Of a stretch of DNA of 64,000 nt, positions 45,397-55,582 are shown piece after piece. Location of the stretch: assembly GCF_002197755.1 (NCBI RefSeq), contig NZ_NHOT01000001.1, positions 124,001 to 188,000 on the forward strand. Direction: 5' to 3'. Positions within the stretch are counted from its first letter, which is position 1, and every line of letters begins with the position of its first letter. The position numbers were made by a program, and so were the translations under genes. The notes under the pieces were generated by a model. That model was not told the origin of the DNA. It saw only the letters and a program-made list of their open reading frames with translations, and made no database searches. The stretch comes from Pedobacter sp. AJM. Lineage in GTDB: Bacteria > Bacteroidota > Bacteroidia > Sphingobacteriales > Sphingobacteriaceae.

Positions 45397-48300
45397 TTAG
45401 AAGGTTACGTTAACGCCGAAATTATAAGTTGCAAATAATGGGTAAACGTTTGTATCTATACCTGCACTTGTAGGTTTTCCTCCAACCTCAGGGCTAAAAC
45501 CTTTGTATCCGAAAATGTTAACTGCGTTTTGAGCATTTGCAAAAAACCTTAATCGCTGCATTTTCATTTTACTGCTTATTGCGCTTGGCAAGGTATAGCC
45601 GAGTTGAATATTTCTCAAACGGATGTAATCACCTTTTTCAACATAGAATGAATTTGGTGCATTATTTATACCACCAGCAATGTCAGCAGACGAATAGGTA
45701 TTCGATGTTCCTGGGCCTGACCAACGGTTGTTGATAAAATCCTTGGTGTAATTTTCATTACCAAAGCGGCTACTTAAATTTGCATTATATACACTAACAT
45801 CTGCAACACCTTGGATATCCAACGTTAAATCGAAGTTTTTATAAGCGAAATTAGTATTCACGCCATAAGTGAATTTAGGGTTTGGATTTCCAAGGACTAC
45901 CCTGTCTCTTAAATCGATTACTCCATCACCATTAATATCAGCATATTTAAAATCACCTCTTTTAAAACCTGGCCAAGCGGCGGCTTCAGCATCAGTTTGG
46001 AAAACACCTTCAACCTGATAACCAAAAAACTCACCAATTGGACGGTTGTTGACAGTTCTTGTAGATAAATATCCACTTGTTAAACCATCGCCGCCTTTAT
46101 AGATAGGGTTTGCTCCTGAGGTTACATTGAGAACTTTATTATTATTCATTCCGATATTACCACTAATAGAGTAAGTAAAACCATTATCAGTTTTGTCAGC
46201 CCAAGTTGCCGAGAACTCTAAACCACGATTTTGAATATCTGCTTGGTTAGCAATAATTGAACTGTTAACTGTTCCTAAACTTCCCAATACGGGAATGTCA
46301 AAGATTGCTTGTTCAGTTTTTCTACTGTAATAATCTACCTCAATTGATAATCTGTTTTTAAGAAAACCCATTTCTAAACCAACATCTGTACCAGCACTTC
46401 TTTCCCAGAATAATGTTGGTGGAACTAATGTTCTGATGTTGGCACCAGTGTATGGAATCCCTCCGAAGAAAGCAATCAAGCCAGCAGTTTGATCTACCGT
46501 TTGGGTAGATGGATTAAACGGAACTCCGGCATTACCTACTTTACCCCAGCTACCTCTTAATTTTAAATTACTGAAGATCTTCTGATCTTTCATAAAATCT
46601 TCGTTGCTAATTACCCAGCCTGCACCGATGGAAGGGAAATTACCCCAAACATTGTCAGAACCAAAGAATTGAGATGCACCATCTCTTCTAACTGAAGCAT
46701 TTAAAAGGTATTTGTTTTTGTAACCGTAGTTAACCCTTGCAAAATAAGAAGCAAACGTTGATAGCTCACCTTCATCTGTGATGTTTCTGGTAGACGCATC
46801 ACCTAATGCTAAATACAAATCGCCTTCTGAAGAATATGGAACATTTAATGCATCTGCATTGATCTTATACATTTTATTACGCTGGGCAGTTTGTCCTACC
46901 AGTACTGTTAAACTATGGTCATTCCACTTTTTATCGTAAGTTAAAGTATTTTCTATAATCCAGTTTCTGTTTTCAACACGATCAATATCCAATTTACTAT
47001 TGGTATTCTGTTGCGTATTACTTGCTTTATAAACCGGAATATAACCACGAACTTCTTCCTGACCAAAATCACCACCAAAACTCGTTTTGAATGTGAAGTC
47101 TTTCAGGAACTTCAACTCTGCAAATATATTTCCGGTAACCTTGTATTTTGTGGTTTGCTGATTAAAGAAATCCAAAGTAGCTTGAGGATTCATGTTACTG
47201 CCATTACCTAAGTTATAGGCATTAGGATCGCCATAAGTTCCATCTGCATTAAACACAGGAACAACAGGAGAAGCTGCATACAAAGCCCTGAAGATACTGG
47301 TTGGAGCATCTTTAGATTTGCTGGAAGCTGCAGTTACATTATATCCAATCTTTAATGGTTTAAAAATCTGAAAGTCATTCGATAATCGGGCGGTATATCT
47401 TTTGTAATTGTTGTTTTTAACAATTCCATCCTGATCTAAATAGCCTAGGGATAGGTTATAAGTTGATTTTTCACTTCCTCCGCTAATAGAAAGCTGATGA
47501 TTGGTAATCAAAGCATCTCTTAAAACGACATCATACCAGTTGGTTCCTTCTCCAAGGTTGGTATTGGAAAATAATGGGGCAACAGCAGGAGTTTGAAGTG
47601 CATATGCCTCATTTACTGCCGTAGCATATTCTGAAGCATTTGCCATCTCAACCTGATTCGTTACCTTCTGGAAACCCACAGTACCGTTATAATTGATTAC
47701 TGCATCACCTTTTTTACCTTTATTTGTTGTTACGAGAACTACACCATTGGCAGCCCTGATACCATAAATGGATTGAGCAGAGGCATCTTTTAAAATACTA
47801 ATATTGGCAATGTCTGAAGGATTTAAAAAGTTAATATCATCATACCACACACCGTCTACTACATATAATGGTACTGTTTTGCCATAAATGGTACCGGTAC
47901 CTCTGATGGTAATGGTTGGCGAACCGCCTGGCGTACCAGTATTCGTAATAGAAACACCTGCTACTTTACCTTGCAAGGCACCAACAGGATTTGTGGAGAT
48001 CTGTTTTGAAATATCCTCCCCCTTAACACTGGCTACCGATCCGGTTACATCAATTTTTCTTTGTGTACCATAACCTACCACTACAACCTGCTCTAATTGT
48101 TGTGTTGATGAAGCTAAAGCCACATTAATGGCGGTGCGGTTAGCCACTGCCTGCTCTTGTGCAGTGTAACCTACAAAATTGAATACTAAAGTGGCATCAG
48201 CAGGTGCGCTGATTGAGTAATTCCCGTCTGCATCCGTCTGCGTTCCCCCTTGTGCACCCTTAATCGTAATGGTTACGCCCGGTAAAGATGTCTTATCACC

Positions 48301-48408
48301 TCCATCAGTTACTTTACCTTTAATGGTAATGTTTTGCGCAAATGCTACGTTAATGGTTAGCAAGCAAAATGCAGCGAGAACAGAAATTCTTGTAAAGATT
48401 CTTTTCAT
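45397..48408 (-). CDS. SusC/RagA-family TonB-dependent outer-membrane transporter
   Basis: The 1003-residue protein has a signal peptide and an N-terminal carboxypeptidase-regulatory-like domain (ITIKGKVTDGGDKTSLPGVT, FNFVGYTAQE). A plug follows, with VVVGYGTQRKIDVTGSV and the signature SIYGIRAANGVVLVTTNKGK, then a long beta-barrel ending in a terminal aromatic strand, FGVNVTF. No STN domain is present, in keeping with regulation by the adjacent sensor and not by an ECF sigma/anti-sigma pair. It imports oligosaccharides across the outer membrane together with SusD. Confidence 0.95.
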   Translation of the reverse strand: MKRIFTRISVLAAFCLLTINVAFAQNITIKGKVTDGGDKTSLPGVTITIKGAQGGTQTDADGNYSISAPADATLVFNFVGYTAQEQAVANRTAINVALASSTQQLEQVVVVGYGTQRKIDVTGSVASVKGEDISKQISTNPVGALQGKVAGVSITNTGTPGGSPTITIRGTGTIYGKTVPLYVVDGVWYDDINFLNPSDIANISILKDASAQSIYGIRAANGVVLVTTNKGKKGDAVINYNGTVGFQKVTNQVEMANASEYATAVNEAYALQTPAVAPLFSNTNLGEGTNWYDVVLRDALITNHQLSISGGSEKSTYNLSLGYLDQDGIVKNNNYKRYTARLSNDFQIFKPLKIGYNVTAASSKSKDAPTSIFRALYAASPVVPVFNADGTYGDPNAYNLGNGSNMNPQATLDFFNQQTTKYKVTGNIFAELKFLKDFTFKTSFGGDFGQEEVRGYIPVYKASNTQQNTNSKLDIDRVENRNWIIENTLTYDKKWNDHSLTVLVGQTAQRNKMYKINADALNVPYSSEGDLYLALGDASTRNITDEGELSTFASYFARVNYGYKNKYLLNASVRRDGASQFFGSDNVWGNFPSIGAGWVISNEDFMKDQKIFSNLKLRGSWGKVGNAGVPFNPSTQTVDQTAGLIAFFGGIPYTGANIRTLVPPTLFWERSAGTDVGLEMGFLKNRLSIEVDYYSRKTEQAIFDIPVLGSLGTVNSSIIANQADIQNRGLEFSATWADKTDNGFTYSISGNIGMNNNKVLNVTSGANPIYKGGDGLTSGYLSTRTVNNRPIGEFFGYQVEGVFQTDAEAAAWPGFKRGDFKYADINGDGVIDLRDRVVLGNPNPKFTYGVNTNFAYKNFDLTLDIQGVADVSVYNANLSSRFGNENYTKDFINNRWSGPGTSNTYSSADIAGGINNAPNSFYVEKGDYIRLRNIQLGYTLPSAISSKMKMQRLRFFANAQNAVNIFGYKGFSPEVGGKPTSAGIDTNVYPLFATYNFGVNVTF

Positions 48409-48741
48409 GCTATTATTAAAATTTAGTTAATTGTTAATATAAAAGTGAGGTTGTTTTTCTGCTTGTGCAAGTAAATATACCTCAACATTTATACATCATG
48501 AAGTTGATTTTGATACTTCAGTTAAACGTACCAAATGGCGTAAAGGGCCAAATAGGCACTTTTTTAATACGGCACCTTAATAATTTTTTTTAAATAGTGT
48601 AAAATATACACGAAGTAAATTGTGGGGTAAATTTTTCGGCTATGAGAGGTAATGATGTAGTGGTTTGCTGCCCTAACTAATGAATTTATGAGTAAAATTT
48701 TATTTAAAATGATCTGCCTAAAACTTCCTGTCATTTTAAAG
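48409..48741 (-). other. Regulatory region upstream of susC
   Basis: These 333 bases separate susC from the regulator gene and contain no gene. On the minus strand TATATTTA (48472-48479) is one mismatch from the -7 consensus, 63 bases before the susC ATG. A direct repeat, listed separately, lies upstream of it. The rest is AT-rich, with a T-run near 48583-48590. Confidence 0.4.
48531..48557 (-). promoter_or_regulatory. Candidate operator: direct repeat CCAAAT with 17-base period
   Basis: CCAAATGG and CCAAATAGG occur 17 bases apart, about 52 and 69 bases upstream of the candidate -7 box of susC. The distance suits an activator such as the LuxR-type regulator encoded next door. It is a weak, short motif and unproven. 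Confidence 0.3.
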
Positions 48742-51609
48742 CTACAATTCCATCAAGAATTCTGTAAGGTTTTTATCATGCGGAACCTCTAGTTTTTTAC
48801 GCAATCTATACCTTCTGATTTCCACGCCCCTCAGGCTAATGTTAAGCAGTGATGACATTTCTTTACTGCTCATATTCATCCTTAGGTAAGCACATAGTTT
48901 AAGGTCGTTAGGGACCAAATCAGGATGCTGTGCTTTTAATTTTTTGAAGAAACTTTCATGTGCTTCATTGAAACTGTTTTCAAATAAATGCCAGTCGCGT
49001 TCATCATTCATCCCATCGTTAATTACCTTCTGTATTTTACGGGTTTGATCATCAGACAGCTTCTTGCCGTTCTCATCTTTCAATTTGGTAATTTCGCCAC
49101 CTAATTTTTGCAGCAGCTCATTTTTATAAACCAGTGTCATGGCCGAATTGGCTAACTCGCGGGTTTTAGAAGCCAGCTCAGCCTGTAATTTTTCTGTCTG
49201 AAGTTTTGTAATCTGCTTCTCATTGGCTTCTGTTTCTCTTCTCAGGATTTCATCCTGTTCTGACTTTAGTTGCTCACTTATTTTTTGACTGTCTCTTTTA
49301 AGCTTTGTTTCATAGATTTTCTTACCTAAGATCAAAACCACAGCGAAAAGAATAGAATAGGCAAGTAATGACCAGTTGTTCAAATACCAGGGACGAAGAA
49401 TGGTAAATTTAAAGACCGTTACATCTGTTACTGATGAATCATTAAGTTTAGCCCTGAGCTTAAATTTATAGCTTCCACTGGATAGATTAGTAAAATCCTT
49501 TTCGGCAGCATCACTCCAGTCTGACCAGTCTTTTGAATAACCTTCTAAGAAATACTGGTATTTTACTTTAGCCTGCCTGTAATAAGGAAGTGCAAAAGAA
49601 ATGCGGATATTATTTCTGCTGTACGGGAGCTCGGTATCATTTCCGGTTTCATTAAGCGTATAGTATTTATCGGTAATGTCATCTATTCTCCGAATGAGAA
49701 CAGCGGGGAGTTTACTCGCAATAGATTGATTTTGCTGTGAATTATAAATTACAAAGCCATCATCTACACTAATCAGATAGATGGAATTACTAATTTTACT
49801 AATGTTTTCATAGTATTGAACCATTCGTCCGTCGAGCAAACTAAACTGGTTGGAATCTATTTCTATTTTCCCCGGGGCAGAAAAATTAACCAAAGATGTT
49901 TTGCCGTGGTTGATAAACCAGTATTTCTTTTCTCCGGCCTGAATAATGTTATTTGAAGCGGCAAAAGACCCCAGTTTTTTATTTAATACTTCGTAGCTGG
50001 TAAATTTATTGCTCAATTCATCATAGGTATAAAAACCTTTATCAGAAGAGAAGACAATTCTGTTTTCCAGATTAAAAATGTTGATGTTATAATTACCAGG
50101 TAAACCATTGCGTTCATCAAAATACTTGGTGCTAATGACTTTTGTATAATCTGAATTTAAAGTAAGTTTATAAAGCCCTTTGTAAGCATGACCGACCCAT
50201 ATATCGCCTTTATTATCTTGCTCAATAAACCGGGATGGTGCATCGAAACCCGAAATTTGTGTGATAAATTTTAAACCTGCCCCGGGTATTTTCTGATATA
50301 GTGAGAGACCAACATAAGTGCCCTGGATCAGGTAATTGGGATTGGAATTTAGCTTCTTTATCGTCCAGCCGCCACTTGTACGCGAGATCCATTCAATCCG
50401 GTCACCAAAAACTTTAAATGTACCGCTGTTATGGCCGCAAATTAATTCGCTGTCAATGATGGTCAGTTCCCAAACTTGTCCTTGTGAACCCGGAATAAGT
50501 TTAAAATTAAGATTTGATGCCGTATTTGGAGACCATTCACTATAAAATAGCCCCTGGTTAGTGCCAAGATAGATTTTTTTGTCGAAAATGATACTGGAGT
50601 AAACTGTTCCGAACTGCCCGGTTTTATCAAAATAAAAGTACAGGGGCGAATTTAATTCAATCCTGTCGATGCCATTATCCAAACCTGCCCAAAGATTCTG
50701 TTCGTTATCAGCATACAAACTTAATATGGTATTGTTTTGAAGTCCGCTTGATTTATTGATTTTCTGTACAATGTTGCCATCTTCATCAATGATAATCAAG
50801 CCATTCAGAATGGTTCCATAGGCATAATATTTTCCCAGTAACCGAACACCGTTATTAAGCTGATAAGTTTTCAGGAATGCATTTGCCGGTGTATTTAGGG
50901 GGGTAAAATTTTTTCCGTCATAGACAAAAAGGCCGTTTTTGCTGGTGCCGATTAAAAGTCCTCCATTCTTATAGGGTAGGATAGACAATACCCCTTGTTT
51001 GCCCAACTGATCGCTTTGTGAAAGGTAAACCAGTTTATTGCCAACCAGTTCATGTAATCCGTTTTCAAGTATCTCCACAAAAAACCGTTTATTTACTTGG
51101 TGCAGAAAAAGTAATGATTTTGAGGAAGCTACAATGCTAATTTTATTGTTATGGTAAATCAGAATTTTGGAAAACGACTGAAAAATCACACGGTCGCCAT
51201 CCACATAAATTTTCCAGATTTCATCTGTGATTTTTGACCCTTTTGGAAGCAATGAGATGAGCGAATGATAAGTTAATTTATTTTCCTTAATGGCCCAATA
51301 ACCAAATTCGCCGAAGCATCCGGTATAAATTTTCCCTTTTTGATCTGTCGCAACCGATCTTACGATCTGACCGTTTGGCATTTTATATTTTTGCCAATAC
51401 TTTCCATCAAAAGTGAGTAAACCTTCGGCATTACCGTAGTACATAATGCCATGATGATCTTTGGCTATGCTCCAATTCTGATTGCCTGCACCATAAATAG
51501 ACTTGGAATAATTTTCAATATACGGAACACCAATGCTCTTAATATCGGAAGCAAAAGTATAATGGGATAGAAGAAGAAATAATAAAAACAGGCGTACTGT
51601 ATTAAACAT
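48742..51609 (-). CDS. Membrane sensor with two-component-regulator propeller, Y_Y_Y domain and LuxR-type HTH
   Basis: From the ATG at 51609 the protein has 955 residues: a signal peptide (MFNTVRLFLLFLLLSHYTFA) and periplasmic propeller repeats such as IAKDHHGIMYYGNAEGLLTFDG and LYADNEQNLWAGLDNGIDRI. A Y_Y_Y domain follows (YQYFLEGYSKDWSDWS), one membrane helix (LLAYSILFAVVLILGKKIY), a coiled coil, and a C-terminal HTH (AYLRMNMSSKEMSSLLNISL, then GVEIRRYRLRKKL). There is no histidine kinase domain, so it is not a hybrid two-component system; signal and DNA binding are in one chain, as in SusR-like regulators. It is presumed to activate the adjacent susCD locus on binding oligosaccharide. Confidence 0.88.
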   Translation of the reverse strand: MFNTVRLFLLFLLLSHYTFASDIKSIGVPYIENYSKSIYGAGNQNWSIAKDHHGIMYYGNAEGLLTFDGKYWQKYKMPNGQIVRSVATDQKGKIYTGCFGEFGYWAIKENKLTYHSLISLLPKGSKITDEIWKIYVDGDRVIFQSFSKILIYHNNKISIVASSKSLLFLHQVNKRFFVEILENGLHELVGNKLVYLSQSDQLGKQGVLSILPYKNGGLLIGTSKNGLFVYDGKNFTPLNTPANAFLKTYQLNNGVRLLGKYYAYGTILNGLIIIDEDGNIVQKINKSSGLQNNTILSLYADNEQNLWAGLDNGIDRIELNSPLYFYFDKTGQFGTVYSSIIFDKKIYLGTNQGLFYSEWSPNTASNLNFKLIPGSQGQVWELTIIDSELICGHNSGTFKVFGDRIEWISRTSGGWTIKKLNSNPNYLIQGTYVGLSLYQKIPGAGLKFITQISGFDAPSRFIEQDNKGDIWVGHAYKGLYKLTLNSDYTKVISTKYFDERNGLPGNYNINIFNLENRIVFSSDKGFYTYDELSNKFTSYEVLNKKLGSFAASNNIIQAGEKKYWFINHGKTSLVNFSAPGKIEIDSNQFSLLDGRMVQYYENISKISNSIYLISVDDGFVIYNSQQNQSIASKLPAVLIRRIDDITDKYYTLNETGNDTELPYSRNNIRISFALPYYRQAKVKYQYFLEGYSKDWSDWSDAAEKDFTNLSSGSYKFKLRAKLNDSSVTDVTVFKFTILRPWYLNNWSLLAYSILFAVVLILGKKIYETKLKRDSQKISEQLKSEQDEILRRETEANEKQITKLQTEKLQAELASKTRELANSAMTLVYKNELLQKLGGEITKLKDENGKKLSDDQTRKIQKVINDGMNDERDWHLFENSFNEAHESFFKKLKAQHPDLVPNDLKLCAYLRMNMSSKEMSSLLNISLRGVEIRRYRLRKKLEVPHDKNLTEFLMEL

Positions 51610-52005
51610 ATAATGGGATCTGATTAAGCCATTGCATTGCAAAGTAAATGAAAAACATTGAATGCTTGTTAGTTGATGGTTTTATTATTAAACTAATTGC
51701 TCAATAGTCCATAGACATCATTTTTGCAAAGTTGTTCATATTCACCATAAAGCCTCTTAAATGCAGCTTCAATGATATCACTCCGGGATGAAGCCATAAA
51801 CAAACAACTTCTAATCCGGATCTAGAATTCAGCTTTTTATGCCCATACAGCGTCATGCAATATTTAGGTTTACTGAATCTGCGGCTTTCTTAATTACCAG
51901 AATGGACGCTTTTTAGGTTTATCGGCTGGTGCTTATCCGCATTAAACAATCAATTATGGATTTCCAACTAAGCTATTGACCACTAACTATTGGCCATCAA
52001 CTCCA
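51610..52005. other. Region between the regulator and trhO
   Basis: In these 396 bases I find only a very small possible frame (51693-51797, minus) and a word tract near 51970-52005 (TTGACCACTAACTATTGGCC). A few strings such as CCGGATCTAGAATTC occur but mean nothing by themselves. No promoter is convincing. Confidence 0.35.
51693..51797 (-). CDS. Possible 34-residue ORF of unknown function
   Basis: An ATG at 51797 opens a frame for 34 residues beginning MASSRSDIIEAAFKRLYGEY and ending YGLLSN. It reads like a soluble helix with ordinary codon use and lies between trhO and the regulator on the same strand. No ribosome-binding or promoter signal is clear. It could be a small gene, the end of a degraded one, or chance. 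Confidence 0.2.
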   Translation of the reverse strand: MASSRSDIIEAAFKRLYGEYEQLCKNDVYGLLSN

Positions 52006-52950
52006 TCATATCATTTCTACTTTCTTTGCTACTGGCTGAGGAACCTTCACATAATAACCTGTTCCGTCGTATGGGCGTTTCCGTGGATTAGTGGTGCAAG
52101 CCGTAGAGCAACAACCTTGCAGTTTTTCTCCACATTCATCACACTGGGTAATGTGTTCATTACACTCCGGATTGGCGCAATTGATCATTTTTGGGGTGGT
52201 TTTGCCACAATTATAGCAAACTGATACAACGGTAGGATTAACCTGATTAACATCTACGGCTATTCGATTATCAAATACGTAACATTTACCTTCAAAGTCT
52301 TTACCGCCTGCTTCCTTTCCATATTTGATAATTCCACCATGTAACTGGTAAACATCATTAAAGCCATGGTGTAAAAGAAGGGCCGAAGCCTTTTCGCACT
52401 TGATGCCTCCGGTGCAGTAAGTTAGAATTTTCTTGTCTTTGTATTGAGCCAACTGATTTATCTGCTCCGGGAAATCGCGGAAATTCTCAATATCTAGCGT
52501 AATTGCATTTTTAAATTTCCCCAGGTTATGCTCATAATTGGAGCGAACATCTAAAATAACAACGTCTTCATCATCCTTCATGGCCATGAAATCTGCTGGT
52601 TCCAGGTGTTTGCCTGTCTTTTCATTTGGATTGATAATCGAAGTATCTCTTAAGCCCGAATGCACAATTTCTGACTTATAGCGACAGTGCATCTTTAAAA
52701 ATGATGGTTCTTCCACCTCATCGATTTTAAATTCAGTCTTCGCGAAACGTTCATCTGCATGGATAGCTTTCATGTAGGCATCGCATGATTGTTGCGTACC
52801 TGAAACCGTTCCGTTTAAACCTTCATCAGCCACAATAATACGGCCTACTAAATCTAGCGATTTACAAAATTTAAGGTGATCTGCAGCAAATTGTTCTGCA
52901 TCTGCTATGTAACTATAGCAATAATAAAGAAGTGTCTGATATTTTTTCAT
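52006..52950 (-). CDS. trhO: tRNA uridine(34) hydroxylase TrhO (rhodanese-domain YceA family)
   Basis: It makes 5-hydroxyuridine at position 34 of certain tRNAs using O2. The 314-residue protein has an N-terminal YceA domain (IVADEGLNGTVSGTQ) and a central rhodanese domain with the active-site Cys in LTYCTGGIKCEKAS, followed by HGGIIKYG. A C-terminal Cys-rich segment (CYNCGKTTPKMINC, CDECGEKLQGCCSTAC) is likely zinc-binding. All family hallmarks are present. Expressed singly from the minus strand. Confidence 0.92.
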   Translation of the reverse strand: MKKYQTLLYYCYSYIADAEQFAADHLKFCKSLDLVGRIIVADEGLNGTVSGTQQSCDAYMKAIHADERFAKTEFKIDEVEEPSFLKMHCRYKSEIVHSGLRDTSIINPNEKTGKHLEPADFMAMKDDEDVVILDVRSNYEHNLGKFKNAITLDIENFRDFPEQINQLAQYKDKKILTYCTGGIKCEKASALLLHHGFNDVYQLHGGIIKYGKEAGGKDFEGKCYVFDNRIAVDVNQVNPTVVSVCYNCGKTTPKMINCANPECNEHITQCDECGEKLQGCCSTACTTNPRKRPYDGTGYYVKVPQPVAKKVEMI

Positions 52951-53134
52951 AACGCTGTTGATACCGTTGCAAACGGCGTTTAAAGCGGGGCAAAGATAAT
53001 AAAAAAGATGGATGGAAGAAAGCGTTTAGGTAAAGGAGGTATATTCTTACGTCTCCCGGTTACAAGTAAAAGGTGTAAGAAATAAGCCTAACTCATCTAA
53101 TCCCTAAACAATCAACCTTTAATCTTAACCTAAA

Positions 53135-55582
53135 TTAAAATCCATAGCTGATTCTAAATCCCTGCGTCAGCTTTTTTGCGCCATCATAGGCGAAGCCATA
53201 ACTTGCTCTTAATACCAATCGCTGAATACCAAAGTAAAACTCTTTATAATTTCTTTTTTCTGGTGAAGATAAATACCCGCCGCCTATAAATTCTTCTAAC
53301 CTCGCTTTGCGTAAGATTGGAATCTTATTGAAGAAAAAGCCAGCAAAATTATGTTCCAGGTGTGCTTCAAAATATTGCTGATTGGTACTGAACTGATAAA
53401 AATCAAGAAATTGAAATTTACGAAGGTTAGGAGGGAAGATGGTAGAAATATTACCCTGGAAATGTTTATAATCCAGGTAATACATTTTGCTGTTATTTAA
53501 AAACTTTCCAACGCCTGCCAAAAGCGAAGTATATCCCCATAAGCCTAACCCAATCCTATCCTGAGAAACCTCTGCTTTTACAAAGTCGTAATCAACATCG
53601 CTGCCCAATACCCCGTTCATCCCTTTTTTATACAAGACGGTTATTTTCGGATATTTTGATTCAGTGTAAAACTTACCATCTGGTCTAGTGATGTATTTTT
53701 GCCCGATGGTATAAGTTAAACTTGCTGTCGCACTAACGGAAGTGTAAGTTGGAAATAGTGGTGTCTCCACATTCGGACTAAATGGATTATTGGAGGTAAA
53801 TTCCCGCTCTTTATTATCGAAGAATTTAAAATCAGTGCTGTTGGTGAGATAATGATTCCTGTTATAATCAAAGGCCAGGCTGGCTTGTAAACCTGTAGCC
53901 AGTTCTCTGGTGGTATTGATATTGAAAAAACTTTTTTCGTAGTATTTCGCAAAATTCTTTTCGTACAATAGCGAGTTAATGGTATTGCCTATGGCCGTCA
54001 TCGAACCTAAATTGTTCATGTCGAAAATTCCATTACCAAAAGATGCACTCACACTGGCTCGTTTTAATGGATTATAAAGGTAATTTCCGCTTAAACTCGC
54101 CGTTAATTTCTGATTAGCAAAACCATACCTTGCCTCCGGTCTGATACTGTATGAAACGTTGTCATCAAGAACTTTTTTGTACGTAACACCATACTTGATC
54201 ACAAGTCCTTCTACGGTATTATAAAAAATAGATTTTCTGATGGGATCAAATGAATAATATTTTTTATCATAGCGGTCATTGATGCTGTGGCCCTCCATAA
54301 AAAGCTTACCTAATCCGAATTTATTATTTTCTTTCTCCAGAGAGTCTAAATATTTTTTAGATTCTTTAAGCTTTGCAATGCTGTCTTTTTTAACATAATT
54401 TAATTTCTCATCAGGTGTTAAAGGAATCGGACGGTTACTGCTCCAATAAATAGAATCCTTTTTATTCACCATTTGGGTAACTTTCAGAATTTCACCATTA
54501 AAAAAGCTTTTTGGAAATTTAGGCTCAAGGTTGTAATTGCTATATACGCCAACATAGTACCCTGCAAATTTGAAACCCAAAATATTCCCATTAAACTGAA
54601 AGTTCACACTGGTAGGCATGTACACCTCTTTTACCTTCGTAAACTGCTGGTTGATGTTTAAGGTATCAATAAAATTGATTCCTGCATTTTTGGTCAGGTA
54701 AAGATCGGTATTGTAAATTCTCCAGCTTTCATCAATAATATAGATAATACCTCTAAATACAGGATCATTTTCGCGACGTGGGATCACCTCTATCTTATGA
54801 ACGAGTACACCATTTTCTTTCGAATCACCCAAAGATTTGTATTTGTAGTAGAACAGCGCATTGTCAGCAATTGGAGATATGAATCCTCTTGCACTCAATT
54901 TATTCTCTAACAGGTAATTATCATAGAAATCAATAATTAAATCTGAAGCCTTATTAAAACTGAACGCACTGTTTGTACCTGCTACTTTAGAAGAAATCAT
55001 CTCCTCACGGATATCATCTGGCCTTTGAAAATTGAATCTGCTTTGCGATTCTGAGAGATAAATAATACCTTTTCTATTCGTATCCAGATCCATCACTTTT
55101 CTGATATCTCTGCCCATGAATTTTTTAGGGGCACCTTTTAGCCGTTGCACTCCTTTAATATAAACATCGCAGGAGAATGCTTTCACTTCCTCCAGGTGTT
55201 CCTTTCTCTTTTTAATGGCTTGTCTGATGATTTCATAGGCAGGGTCTTCCGCATTTGCCTTGATGTTAACGTTATCAAGCGTATAACTTTCAGAAGAGAG
55301 TTTAACATCCAAAACGATATCTGTATTAGCATTTACGATATGATCTTGTTGTGTATAGCCTACAGCCCTGAAACTAAGTGTAAACTGGCCACTATTAAGT
55401 TTAATGGTATACTTTCCATCCACATTGGCTGATGTGCCCGTAGTGGTATTTTTTATATAAACAGATGCAAAAGGTACTGGTTGCCCGCCCGTATCCCGAA
55501 TAGTTCCTGAAATAATATGTTGCTGTGCAATTACAAAATTGGCCAAACTACAAAATAAAAGGAGCGCGCAAAATTTTATCAT
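53135..55582 (-). CDS. DUF5686/carboxypeptidase-regulatory-domain outer-membrane protein
   Basis: The 815-residue protein has a signal peptide and then a carboxypeptidase-regulatory-like beta-sandwich (HIISGTIRDTGGQPVPFASV, LSFRAVGYTQQD). A long DUF5686 region follows and, in its last third, many amphipathic strands ending with FRISYGF, typical of an outer-membrane barrel. No plug or TonB signature is seen, so it is not a SusC-type transporter. The family is widespread in Bacteroidota and its function is unknown. It is divergent from kbl. Confidence 0.85.
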   Translation of the reverse strand: MIKFCALLLFCSLANFVIAQQHIISGTIRDTGGQPVPFASVYIKNTTTGTSANVDGKYTIKLNSGQFTLSFRAVGYTQQDHIVNANTDIVLDVKLSSESYTLDNVNIKANAEDPAYEIIRQAIKKRKEHLEEVKAFSCDVYIKGVQRLKGAPKKFMGRDIRKVMDLDTNRKGIIYLSESQSRFNFQRPDDIREEMISSKVAGTNSAFSFNKASDLIIDFYDNYLLENKLSARGFISPIADNALFYYKYKSLGDSKENGVLVHKIEVIPRRENDPVFRGIIYIIDESWRIYNTDLYLTKNAGINFIDTLNINQQFTKVKEVYMPTSVNFQFNGNILGFKFAGYYVGVYSNYNLEPKFPKSFFNGEILKVTQMVNKKDSIYWSSNRPIPLTPDEKLNYVKKDSIAKLKESKKYLDSLEKENNKFGLGKLFMEGHSINDRYDKKYYSFDPIRKSIFYNTVEGLVIKYGVTYKKVLDDNVSYSIRPEARYGFANQKLTASLSGNYLYNPLKRASVSASFGNGIFDMNNLGSMTAIGNTINSLLYEKNFAKYYEKSFFNINTTRELATGLQASLAFDYNRNHYLTNSTDFKFFDNKEREFTSNNPFSPNVETPLFPTYTSVSATASLTYTIGQKYITRPDGKFYTESKYPKITVLYKKGMNGVLGSDVDYDFVKAEVSQDRIGLGLWGYTSLLAGVGKFLNNSKMYYLDYKHFQGNISTIFPPNLRKFQFLDFYQFSTNQQYFEAHLEHNFAGFFFNKIPILRKARLEEFIGGGYLSSPEKRNYKEFYFGIQRLVLRASYGFAYDGAKKLTQGFRISYGF

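Noticed and set aside
53040..53134. Word tract before the DUF5686 gene end as a possible terminator
   Set aside because: AACTCATCTAATCC and AACCTTTAATC words are present but no stem with a T tract could be drawn.
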